This document shows, piece by piece, positions 38,877-50,058 of a DNA stretch of 64,000 nt. A program made the position numbers and the translations under genes. The DNA lies in NCBI GenBank assembly GCA_037447605.1, contig CM074807.1:3663217-3727216 (forward strand), read 5' to 3'. Under the pieces are notes generated by a model. The model searched no databases and was not told the origin of the DNA. It saw nothing but the letters and a program-made list of their open reading frames with translations. This DNA is from Zygnema circumcarinatum (lineage: Eukaryota; Streptophyta; Zygnematophyceae; Zygnematales; Zygnemataceae). Every line of letters starts with the position of its first letter. The stretch's first letter is position 1.

Positions 38877-41807
38877 ATGGCGGCGGTGGCGGCTGAATTT
38901 AGACACGGGAGGGTACGCGTATGGGAAGATGGAGAGGGTTCAGGAGGACGGAGAGGAGTTCTCAGCTGCGGGAGAGGGGGGCGGGGAAGCCATGGATTTC
39001 AAAACTGTGTCGCTGCAAATTCTATGTTTGAGAAGCCTCTCTTTGGTTGTGAACTCCTCTCCTCCCCTTTAAATAGGAAAATCTTAATGACTTCTTCTCT
39101 CCCGACGACCATGGCGGCTATGAAAGCCCCCCCTGATAAGAGAGCGAGCGAGAAACGCAAGACAATAAGCGCGTGGCAGTATGTGATGGGAAAGCGTCGG
39201 AAGGAAAGGAAAGGACGAGACGCAGAGTCTAGAAGTGGTTTGTTAGGTAGGACGGTGGAGAAGAGAGAGCTGCTGCTGGCCCGCTTCCTGAGAAATATCG
39301 ACCTCCGTTTGGTCTTCACCCGCGCAACTTCACTTCTCGTCGCACGGCTCTTGGAGGCCTCCGTTGAGGAGGAGAAGCTTCCGGAGGATTGTTCACTACA
39401 AGGGAATTGGGCGCCTGTCAAGGAGATAGGCCACGTGGCCGGCCCCCTGCGGTTGATTAAGGGGAGCATTCCCGAAGATTTTCCGCCAGGCATCTTCCTT
39501 AGGTGGGATAGTGCGTGGCATCGTTTTCCGCTATAAAATTCATCGTTACATGATTTGCTTCTGCTGGAAGTGTTCTAAGTTTCTGGAAGCCTGCAATGGA
39601 CCGTCTTTTCGCATGGACGAACCAAGATGATTGGTGAACCAGGAAGAACAACGAAATTTCAGCCAAAAACGGATATCAGAAATTAAAACAAATAAAGAAA
39701 TGCCTTGTTCCACGTCTGCCCGCAGAAACGGCCCAAACCCGTACTTTCCTCCTCTTCTTCGGCGATCCCCTTTGGGAACCGCACAGCATCACTTCCTGGA
39801 GGGAGACGGCATGCTGCACGGCACTCACGTCAGCCATGGCGGCGTCTACTACACCAACCGCTTCGTGCTGACGGAGGGCCTCAGGATGGACATGGCTGCC
39901 GGGAAGTCTGCATATTGGGGGGGCTTCAACGCTGACCCTGCTGCTGCGGCAGCTGGTAGATCCCTCCACTCTCTTATCACCCCCTCTCGGTCTCTCTCCC
40001 TCTCCCACTCCCACTCTCACTCCCTCCCTTTCTCCCCCCTCCACTCACTCCTAAATGACAGCCAATGTTGACTGTATCGCAGGCTTCCTTGCCAACGTGG
40101 CGATCTCGGGTAAGCCATTCAAGAAGGTCGGCAATACGAGTGTGATAGCTCACCACGGCAAAGTGTTTGCGCTTCACGAGATGTGTCTCCCAGTCGAGGT
40201 GCTACTCCTTTCCGTATGGACTTTCCAGGACTGCTACAATTAGAACACATTATGAACTTGGGCCCGGAAGGTTAGAAACAGTCTGGCCAGGTTGATGAAT
40301 TTTTTGGTGGTGATCGGTGATGAGCGATGTTGATTGACGTCGATAGCATTCGTATTATTTTCATGATTTGAGGGAAGCGTGGATGGTCCAGATTTATTTG
40401 CCGGGGCTCGATACAGTCGGTGAATACGACTTTAATGGGCAGCTTGACACGGCATGCACAGCCCACCCCAAAATTGACCCCGTTACAGGTAATTCTAAAG
40501 GTCCCTTTTTTGCCAAGGATCGTAATTTGCTGTCGCTGTCTTGCCAACATCCATAGGTAGTCACCAAAGTTTGAACCATGCTCCTCACTTAACCATGCTC
40601 TTGCTCACATTCACCGACGGACCATGCAGGAGAGTTCATCTTCTACAGCTATCAGCCGTACGCTCCCCATGTCACCGTCTACGTGGCCACTTCAGAGGGG
40701 AAAATCATTCACCGCGCTGCTCTAGATATCGGCCACGCCGTCGTGATGCATGACTTCGGAATTACGCCAAAGTACACCATCATTGTGGACGAGGCTCTCA
40801 CCATAAACCCCCGACGGCTAATAGAAGGGAAACCTCTCGTGGAGTTCGAGCCCGACAAGGGCATGAGGTTCGGAGTACTCCCAAGGTTTGGGAATGCCGC
40901 CTCTATTCGATGGTTCAATGCCGAACCTGGATTCGCCTTCCACATCATGAATTCTTACGAGGGTAAGATGGGCATTCAAGAAGGGATTTTTGCTACATGT
41001 CATGCTGTATTCTCGCAATTTGCTTTCGGACCCAATGAGGTTCAGTACTCGTTTGCTTGCGGTAGTGCAGACGGCGAGGAGGTGGTCGTGCATGCATTCC
41101 GTTTGACGATCGAGTCGAAGACGAAGCCGAATGAGCAAACGTGGGCGGAGTTCATGACGGCGCAATTTTTGGTGCCGGACGGCGAAGTGCTCACGCACCT
41201 TTATGAATGGCGTCTTAACATGACAACGGGCCAAGTTGCAGAGCGCCACCTTGCGCCCGATTTGGCAGGAGAGTTTCCAAGGATAAATGGAAACTACGTG
41301 GGCCAAAAGTACAGGTGAGCCGGTCGCAGGTCGTCCCAACAGGCCAAGGAAATATGGTTCTTTTGTTGTTTGTTGCTGCTGGTTGTTACAGTCAATGTCC
41401 TGTCCTTGAACCCTCTCTATTGTGGGTTTTATGGCAGATACGGATACGGCTCAATCTCCGATTTGGAGACTGGGTCTAGGAAGGGAAGATACCAGTTTGG
41501 CTCCGTGGCAAAGTTCCATTTCTCGGAAGCTTTTGACCCTGTTGAAGTGCCCGTGAAGACGGAGATCCATTCATTTGGACCGAGAAGATATGGCGGGGAG
41601 GTTACGTTTGTGCCTCGGGAGAGCTCAGCCTCTGAAGATGAGGGGTGGCTCGTGACCTATGTCTATGACGAGGAGGCGGAGCAGTCGGAATTTTACGTTA
41701 TCGACGCACAGAACATGGAGGGGGAGGCAGTGGCTCGAGTCGCTCTGCCTCAGAGAGTGCCCGACGGGCTGCATGGCGCGTACGTTCAGGGGAGTTGGAA
41801 GCTTTGA
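38877..41807 (+). CDS. Carotenoid cleavage dioxygenase, tandem copy 2
   Basis: Exons 38877-39502, 39726-39955, 40083-40198, 40392-40488, 40630-40962, 41071-41314 and 41438-41807 encode 671 residues. Exons 3, 4 and 5 have exactly the lengths of those in copy 1 (116, 97, 333) and every intron has the same phase, so the pair arose by tandem duplication. Iron-ligand histidines are His349 ([10 protein letters not shown]), His397 (VMHDFGITP), His461 (FHIMNSYE) and His661 (DGLHGAYV). The N-terminal exon is unrelated in detail to copy 1 and basic ([10 protein letters not shown]), so targeting may differ. It ends at a Leu-TGA, with AATAAA at 41879-41884. Catalytic competence is expected; substrate and cleavage site cannot be read from the sequence. 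Confidence 0.9.
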
Positions 41808-42543
41808 CAGTGGAAATATCACGTTTTGGGTTTTGGGAAAACTGCGTTTGTAGCCCTTGCGGCTTCTTGTTGCCTGTAAATAAATGATTTTCGAGAATGC
41901 GCAGAGTTATCCGTGTACATGTCTTGCTTCTTTTTTTCTATTATAGCCATCATGATGTGGCCACGATAGATGGCTATTATTGGCACTCGTGTTAGTATCC
42001 TCTTGTGGGCGTGCATGGTCTGGCTTTTTATAGCGAGATGGTTTTGCTTGTCAATGTTGTACAATGTTCCAACATTCGATGAGGGAAGGGGGTTGAATGA
42101 AAGCTCCTGTCGCAGTGATCAATTTGTAGACACATGGAGACACCTTTGAAGCATGTTCTGTGTGAAATTTTTATTTGCAACGTTTCCCCCCATTAGAAAA
42201 GTCTAAAAGTTTTCTATATATATATTTTTTTGTTTTTAAGAAAGATTACTAACAACAGAAACACCACTCAAAACAAAGTTAGACAAAAACAGAGTACACA
42301 AGGATTTATCGTTTCATTTTTGACGGCACTTCCCGCAGCACAAGCGAACGCTACTCCAAAGCATGGCTGCAAAATTTTGCATTCTAGGAACATTGTGTTT
42401 AGAGAGAAAAGAATCGACAGCGAAAGGAATGCGATTTGAATAAGAGGGAAAAAGAAATGTTCTCTTTGCTATGCACAAATGTATGGTACAACATCCTCTT
42501 TCTACAGCTTCGCTATTTACTCCTCACAGTTCGTCCACCACTT
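41808..42543. other. Intergenic between convergent CCD2 and catalase
   Basis: Two 3' flanks with an AATAAA (41879-41884) and a TA run near 42216-42228. No gene or repeat of note. Confidence 0.5.
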
Positions 42544-45122
42544 TTAAGCAACCAAAGTTTTGGGCTCTGGGCTCTTCTGCTTCATCCCGAGAGCTTGCGA
42601 CACCTTCTCGGCCAGTTTCTCGTCCACCTTCCTGAAGACCTCCACCTGCCGCTCCTGAAGGTGAGGCATTGCGTTCCCCAAGTGGCCTGCAATGTTCATC
42701 ACGGTCTGCTCCTGCTCAGTCTCAGTCAGGAGCTCCCACAACTTCCTTGGCTGTTCGAAGTCGTCTTGGTTTCTCCACATTTCAGGCGAGTAGCGAGCAA
42801 CTACTCCACCCGGATGGCTGCATGCGAGAGAAAGTTTGTTAGCTTCATTATCCAAGGTGAATGAATAAAGGCAGTTTTAAAGTGGCAGAGGAAGGACTTC
42901 TAGAAACTCTTATAGTATGGGGTGAATTTTCTTTAACGACAGACGTAGGTTGAAGAATGTCACTCACTTGTACGGCGCAAAGTCTTCCTTTGTAGGGTCT
43001 GGCTGCGGGGTTCCCTGAATGGAGTTGGGATAGTAAGTTACTTGCCCCCCTCCATTCGCTGTTGTGTTCATTGCACCATCGCGCTGATAATTCGCGGTAC
43101 TGAATGGGCACTTGTTGACTGGCACCTGCAGTAATTTATGTCACAGCACATGGAGCATGAGAGCAGGTACAAGAAGAAAGTCATTCATTCATTCATTTTC
43201 TCATTGAATATGCTCTTGAAGAGGTTCGAAAGGAAAGAGTTTTACCTGAAGGTAGTTGGTGCCAACACGGTAGCGGGCAGCATCATCGTAAGCAAAAAGA
43301 CGAGCTTGAAGGACACGGTCTGGTGAAGCTTCAATGCCAGGTGGCATGTGTGCAGGGCTGAATGAGGCCTGCTCCACTTCAGCAAAGTAGTTTTCTGGCA
43401 GTCGGTTGAGCACCATTTTCCCAACTTCACGGAGTGGGTAATCCTTATGCGACCATACCTGTTGAGCATTCAAGAGGAATATTTAAGTACATGTCTTCTA
43501 TTTCCCTTTCCTGCAACACTCTGATAAAAGACCACTCACAGTAAAGAGTTCATTAGGAGTTCAGCAAAAACGCAGAAAACGGAGCATCAAAAGCATTAAG
43601 ACAAGGTCATTACCCGACCACATACAATGTACTGCCGGGAAAACCTGCCGCATATACCTCACCTTGGTCACATCAAACGGATCGAATTTCTGCTTTGCTG
43701 CGTCCTCCAGCGGCATCACTTGCACACAAAATGTCCATGAGGGAAAGTCACCCTTCTCGATCGCCTCCACCAAATCCCTAAGCGAGTAATCCGGGTCAAC
43801 GCCGGCCATCTTCACCGCCTCTTCGTGAGTCATGTTCTTGATACCCTGATCAGTTTTGAAGTGATACTTCACCCAATGCGACTTCCCTTCCTTGTTGACC
43901 CACCTAAATGTATTTGACCCGTACCCATTCATGTGTCGGAACCCATCGGGAACTCCTCGCGGAGAGAATGTAACCAGCACTTGGTGCACTGACTCTGGAA
44001 CAAGGCTCAAGAAATCCCAGAAAGAATTCGCATCCTTGAGATGGGTTTTAGGGTTTCTCTTGAGTGCGTGGATAAGGTCGGGAAACTTCATTGCATCGCG
44101 GACAAAGAACACCGGAGTGTTGTTCCCCACCATGTCCCAGTTGCCCTCTTCAGTGTAAAACTTCACAGAGAATCCTCGAGGATCGCGCTGCGTGTCAGCA
44201 TATCCGCTCTCTCCCGTCACTGTAGAGAACCGAGCAAACACTTCCGTCGTCTTCCCGACCGAGGAAAGAAACGCCGCCTTGCAAATGTCCGACACGTCAC
44301 TGTTAAGAAGAATAGGAATGAACAGCAGGAGGTAACTAAGTCAGATATCTGAAGCACATGAGAGCATTACCTGCTGCAGATTAGGGTACGGAGCGTGCCA
44401 CAAAAGAAACATCTAAACAGGCTTCGGCAATGCAGCTTCATCCAGCGGTGTGAGAAAAAGGACATAAAACTGAAGGCTAGAGCCGACCTTCGTTTGAACC
44501 AATGATCGAGCACACAAAAGAGAGTTGATATAAAAGTCTTACTTTGTAACTTCAAACTGTCCAAAGGCTCCCATGCCCTTGGCATGCACTACTCGCTCGG
44601 GTACGCGCTCGCGATTGAAATGTGCGTGCTTGTCAAAGAAGTGGAAATCTTCCATGGTCAATGTACCAGTCTCACCAATCGTGATGCTGCGCAAGAACAC
44701 AAATCATAATCAAAAGGGTTTCACTTTCAAGACGAAGTCCTGGGAATAAGGCAGCAATGAACATGTATGTCTGCTCCAGTTTGGCAGGGAAACAAACATC
44801 AAGAAATTAACTAAAATAATAAGGAGGATAAAAAAACACTTCTAGTAGCGGAAATGTCTGATGCGAACCTGGTATTGTCATCCGACACTGGGTGCCCGCC
44901 TGCAGTCGTATACAGCGGCTGGCCATGGCTGCTGGACAAGCCATTGCTGCGCCCGTTGCCCTTATGCTGACTCTCTGGGCCCGGCATGGCTGCCTGACAG
45001 GCGACTCTCTTCGGACGGCAGGAGGCAGCGGCGGGCGATGCCTTGAGAAGAGAGGGCGAGAGAGACGCGAAAGAAGAGAGAGAGACGAGGGAGGGAGGCG
45101 CTGTGAGCGATGCCGGAATCAT
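42544..45122 (-). CDS. CAT: Haem catalase with a transit-peptide-like N-terminal extension
   Basis: Exons in transcript order: 45122-44869, 44686-44543, 44299-43663, 43458-43246, 43125-42968 and 42817-42544, encoding 559 residues. It converts hydrogen peroxide to water and oxygen. The distal His is in RVVHAKG (His119), the Asn in MVGNNTP (Asn192/193) and the proximal haem Tyr in [12 protein letters not shown] (Tyr402). Wording such as [31 protein letters not shown] and [10 protein letters not shown] reads closer to the animal/bacterial small-subunit type than to the usual plant peroxisomal type (by recall, not alignment). The first 45 residues are Ser/Ala/Leu-rich with few acids, like a plastid or mitochondrial transit peptide. 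A second in-frame Met (Met46, codon at 44987-44985) could give a shorter form. The C terminus (SPEPKTLVA) has no SKL-type signal. Confidence 0.9.
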
Positions 45123-45660
45123 GGAGGGAGGGGAGGGAGCCTTCGTCCAAAACCGCGGCTCTGAAAGGCTTGGGAGGAGGGAGAGCGGGAGGAAGGGATG
45201 GAGGAAAAGAGAGAAAGAGAGCGAGAGAGGTAGGATTTGCTGGCTCCTCCCTCCTTATATAAGCGCCTGGCAGACCAGGCTCAACCAAACAAGAAGCAGT
45301 ACAAGGGGTATGGAGCAGAAGGGGGAAATCGCCCGATGCAGACTACTGAATTCGATCGGTTCAATGACACGGGGGCGTGGGAGGCTCGTCGAGGCGTGGC
45401 AGGCTCCCGCGACGGCCTCTGGACGCCACGTGGCGGCAGGAGGAAGCGGGACGGCTGCCACGTAAGCCGACGATGGGCGCCACGCTGGCTGCTAGAGGAC
45501 TTGGCAGGAACGCGAGGTGCCACGTGACGTGTCGGGATTCACCACGTGGCGTGCTCGGAGCGAGCCACGGTGTTGCCGTGCTTGCTTTTGGAGGACGCGG
45601 TTGGCCGAGGCCCGGGGCTGGACAACGTGGCAAGTGGGAAATTTGCCACGTAGGAACAGG
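45123..45660 (-). promoter_or_regulatory. Putative catalase promoter with G-box cluster
   Basis: Reading on the minus strand, a TATA-like TATATAAG complement lies near 45254-45262. Three CACGTG cores lie at 45427-45432, 45521-45526 and 45543-45548, plus GCCACGTA words. These are typical bZIP/bHLH targets in light and stress responses. GA tracts near 45050-45230 lie in the 5' leader. Confidence 0.45.
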
Positions 45661-46420
45661 TGGCGCTCTACATGTGCCAGAACGGCGTTAAAACTGCATA
45701 ACTGAAACCGCTGAACTGCAACTGATGAATCGACACTACTGAACTGAGACTGCTAAACTGAAACTGCTGAACTGGAAGTAGCACTGTAAAACTGTCCCAT
45801 TTTAAAGTAACTGTGATTGCCCGCCTGGCGGGATGGCTCCTAGACCTCGCACATGTTAAACAAAACCATGCGATGTTTAATGCATGCATGGATGCGTTTG
45901 ATCATTTGGGGCTCATGGATGCGACATTACAAAAACTATGAAGTAGGAAATAGCGCACACTACAGATGACGCCGCTTGTCTCCGGAAAGTTTACTTTTGT
46001 AAACACATCGATTAAAAGTAATGCTCAAAATGAATAAAGAAATACATCAAAGACACTTTAAAAAGGGTCGCAGAGACTCTACAAACTCTACCTCGTACCC
46101 ACCAATCTCACTCTCTACCTTAAACCAAGCTCAAAACAAACTGCCTCCCTACAGCAGCAATCATCCTGCCCAATGTACAAGTTGCTGTTACACCTGCCAC
46201 TGACACTCCTCCATAGCCAAATGCAGAAGCACTAAACACTAACCCCTCTGAACCCTTCCCTACAAGCCTACAACCCTCACACCCACGTCCATGTCCATGC
46301 CCTCCCCCCCCCCAACTCGCTCCCTCCTCTCCCTCCTCTCCCTCCTCTCCCTCCTCTCCCTCCTCTCGCTCCTCTCCCTCCTCTCCCTCCCTCTCCCTCC
46401 CTCTCCCTCCGTCTCCTCCT
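45661..46420. other. Intergenic, short repeats only
   Basis: A degenerate repeat of CTGAAACTG/CTGAACTG words runs 45690-45780. A 9-bp TCCCTCCTC tandem repeat at about 46318-46400 lies just beyond the stop codon of the next gene. No gene. Confidence 0.5.
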
Positions 46421-47493
46421 TCACTCGGCCGATGCCGATCCCGAGGCCGACCATCCCTGATACTGCGAGAAGGCGCAGTCGGCGTCCATGACGCCCGAGG
46501 TGACGTAATCCGCCGGCTCGCCGTCCAGGAAGCCCTTCCCGCTCTCCCCCTCGGCCGCTATTGGGTGATGGAGGAGGGCGGCGACCTTGGAGAATTCGAG
46601 GGCTCGACTCTCGCGGCCCTCCCTGTAGGTCTGTCCCAGCACGCCATGGATTGCGGGAGTGTTCTGGGAAACAAAGGGAAGCAAAGCAGAGAGGAGTGTC
46701 AGCATCCCATGGTTCACTGTCCATCAAGAATTTAGATTGAGAAAGGGATGGCGCAAAAAAAAAAAAAAAAAAACATCAAACAAAAAAAAAAAGCATCAAA
46801 CTTCTCAGAAAGTACCCACCTTGACCCAGTTGAATCCAAGGCTGAAGTGGGTCTCCGCATCGTCCGGGGTCTGCAGCAGCGGGTTTGCAACGCGAATGCG
46901 CACATCCATGTCCAACAAATCTTCAATCTTGACTGTATAGAAGTCCACATCGTACGGCCCCTTCTTCTCGACAGCCTCCAGCTTGATCGTGAGCCCTCCC
47001 TCATAGTTAAGCGTGTCTCCTACCTGCATCACCGGCACCCTCTCTCCGTCCACCTCCGCCCGCGCCAAGAAGCCCTCCCCGCGTGCCGCATCCTTCCCTC
47101 CCCTCGCCACGAGGTGCAGGCTGTGGCCCTCCCTCTCCGCGTGCCATAGCAAGCCCACCTCCTTGATCCATGTCCGCACCACCTCCTTCCCGCCCTCCGT
47201 GCGGTTGTCGAGGTAGCCGGTCATCTTCATGTTGACGTGCAGGCGGCGGTCCGTGACGAGCGCGAAGGTCTTCCCGGGCTCGCCGTTGAAGTCGTAGTGC
47301 GTGCCGTGCGCGCCGACGAGGTGCGGGTCGTCGTTGACCGTCGCCTTGCACTTGCCGCCCACGTTCGTCTTCACGAGCACGTTAGAGGTGCACTGCGGGC
47401 CCTGCCCGCCGCGGTAGATGAAGCACAGACCGCCATAGGAGCCCCTGCTCCGCCCAGGGACAGTCCGAGTCAGTCTCATCAGCGCAATCCCAC

Positions 47494-47539
<46 letters not shown>

Positions 47540-47880
47540 AGGGGGAGAGGGGGAAGGAGCGTACAGGTTGAGCCACTGCCAAACGGTGCACTTGGAGGCG
47601 GACTTGCACTTCTGGCAGCACTTGTCCGCGCTCTTGCGTTCCGACACGCGGATGTTCGCGTTCAGGACCGTGTCGTCGTCGAGCGTGCCGGAGAGGTAGA
47701 ACGCGGCGGTGCCGTACCCGACCAGGAGGGGGCAGTCGGAGGGAATCTGCGCACGCACGCAGGCAGGCAAGCAGGCGCCAAGGGCGGGCTCAGAGAGACT
47801 CTCTATGTCCCTCCCTCCCTCCCTCCCTCCCTTCCTCCCTACCTCTCTCCCTCCAATCGGACATCAAGAATATGGCGGTC

Positions 47881-47919
<39 letters not shown>

Positions 47920-48086
47920 CTCTGACTCACCTCGAACTTGCCCTTCATGCCCTTCCCGATGCACGGCCCCGTGTTGCACCCGTCGTTGGCGCGGTAGTCG
48001 GGGCACAGGTCCGCCGCTCCGCTCGCCAGCACCGCCAGCAGGCACATCGCCAGGCCGGTGGCGAGCATCTTCGAGGTCAAGGCCAT
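46421..48086 (-). CDS. Secreted root-cap/LEA-related protein with VWD-like domain
   Basis: Exons in transcript order: 48086-47931, 47746-47565, 47444-46820 and 46663-46421, encoding 401 residues. The N terminus has a clear signal peptide (hydrophobic GLAMCLLAVLASGAA, residues about 11-25), so the product should enter the secretory pathway. A Cys-rich segment follows (CCQKCKSASKC, about residues 94-104). Then KCKATVNDDPHLVGAHGTHYDF at about 144-164 resembles the von Willebrand type D-like block of plant proteins annotated as root cap or late-embryogenesis-related, and HGVLGQTYREG near residue 327 matches their conserved C-terminal GVLGKTYRPG. The biochemical role of this family is not established. 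Many Cys suggest disulfides in an extracellular protein. Intron 2 has a GT/GA microsatellite (about 47493-47550) and intron 1 a CT tract (47882-47923). Confidence 0.75.
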
Positions 48087-50058
48087 GGCTAACTCTCACT
48101 CTCACTTTCAATCTCTCTCTCCCTCTCTCTCTTCTTCCTGTTATATCCCACTCTCTGTAGGTCACCTTCTCTCCCTCTCTCTCCCTCTCCCTCTCTCCCT
48201 CTCTTCCGGTGGTAGTGGCAGTGAGCTGCTGCTGCTGTCTGTGCTTACTTGCTGTGGTGGCGGCTGGCGCCCCTTTAATGGAGGCGCCCTCCCTCCCTCC
48301 CTCCCTCCCTCCCCTCCTGGCGGCGGGGGCGGCGCGCAGGGGAATCCAGCAGACGGCGCCGACTGTCGGAGATTTTCTATTGAAATGGAAGCGACAAAAC
48401 TGAGATTGCGGTTTCGGATTTCTGATGTCGGAAATTCATAAACGGACAAACGGCAACGGGTCAAAGATTTGCAGGGTTTGTCGGCTGCATTCAATTAATG
48501 TTTGTCGGTTTTAGCTATTCTGTACGGTCTGTTGAAAGGCTCAGACACTACACGACAGGTATGGGATATGAGCCGTAAGATGGGCGATTTTTGTCACGTG
48601 GACGGACACCGGCCGTCGATCTGGCAGTACCAGGTGAATGCGATGAGCTGGTAGGTTTTTGGTCTTTTTCCTCACAGGCTCAGATCTCTGTTCGCGCTGG
48701 CACCCGCGGAGTGGCCTTTAGGGCCGCTTGCACACGTGGCAAGGCTGCATGCTGCTCCACTTTACAGAGATGACGAAACTCCGCTACGTGACAGGCTGTG
48801 AACCGCCCGCGGCCGTACGAAGGGTGTGCAACTTGCAGAAGCCTTCACAGGAGCATTGAATGTCGTCCGCTACGCGACAGCATGATGCGACAAAGACAGA
48901 TGAGGCTGCGACGTGAGTCACAAAACGTATCTTCGTTTTGTACTTGAATTCTTGAATGCGTGGCCTGCTCCGATTTAAAGGATTTCAACCATGGATCTGC
49001 AGTTTCCCGATTGCTCATAGAGCATGCCGGGCTGTTGCACGGAACTGAACGGCAGCATGGAGCGTGTGGCTTAGCCCGACGCCCTACGGAGCAACCGCTC
49101 CATGCGCGCCGCGGACCTCCTCGTCGAAGTGCGCTTTGGCGCGTGCGGGGGATAGCGCTCGGCTCTTGTTGTGCTTTCACGTTTATGAACAAATGATGCA
49201 AAACAAAACAATCACAACAAGGAATAACTATGCAATTATAAATTCCTATGGAAAAAGTTATTAGGGAAATATACCAGTACATTTATAGGGAGAGATGAGA
49301 GTGGGGGGGGGGGAGATGGAGGGACGGCGAAAGAGAGAGAGCGAGAGTTGGAGAGATGATTGACTAGGATACATCTCACGTAAGCGAGGCCATCGTAAAG
49401 TTAGATACAACATGCGCCGTATATTTATACACCGTAAAATTTTACAAGAGAAGCGAACAACTTCAATTCCTACCTTTCCTTATTTGAAGCATACATCGAC
49501 CATGGTTACTGACAAGCGAATTCGATGTATATGCATCTCATCAAGAAACCCATTTGTGCTAGCCAAGCCAAGCCAAGCCAATCCAAGCCAAGCTCCGACC
49601 CAGCTTGCATTTGAGCCTGAATTCCTTCACTTGGTTCGAGCAATTGAGGTGCCCGAGATAGCCAATCGGTGAGTGCTTTTGAGATCATTTGCATGGCGCG
49701 CGTGACATCACAGGCTCAAACCAGGAGTCTGCTGTTTTCTTAATCCGCCCGCCAACACAAACACTCGCCAATGCGCCTCATGCAATTCGCACCATGTTGT
49801 AGGCAACTTAATTGGGGGCACAACTGCACCGCTCTTCCAGAAAAATCAACGCCTTGTTCATCAGCATCTCGGCACCTCTCCTTTCCTTTCAAGTGTTTTT
49901 GAAACCGACTGCCTCTAAACAAATCCGTGATCTAGCCACGAGGAATCACTTCAACCCATCTTCTACCCTGCATCGTTAATACCATTATTCCTCTCCCTCC
50001 TTCCCTCCCTCCCTCCCTCCCTCCCTCCCCTTCTGTCCTTCTCTCTCCCCCTTCCACC
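48087..50058. other. Intergenic, no gene recognised
   Basis: CT tracts (48113-48205), CCCT repeats (48288-48316) and CTG words next to the root-cap gene form its 5' flank. CGTACG occurs near 48815. Further right are a GA/G run (49295-49345), an AGCCA pentamer array (49561-49588), and CCCT units (about 49998-50030) beyond the next gene's stop. Open frames here have no recognisable content. Confidence 0.5.
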
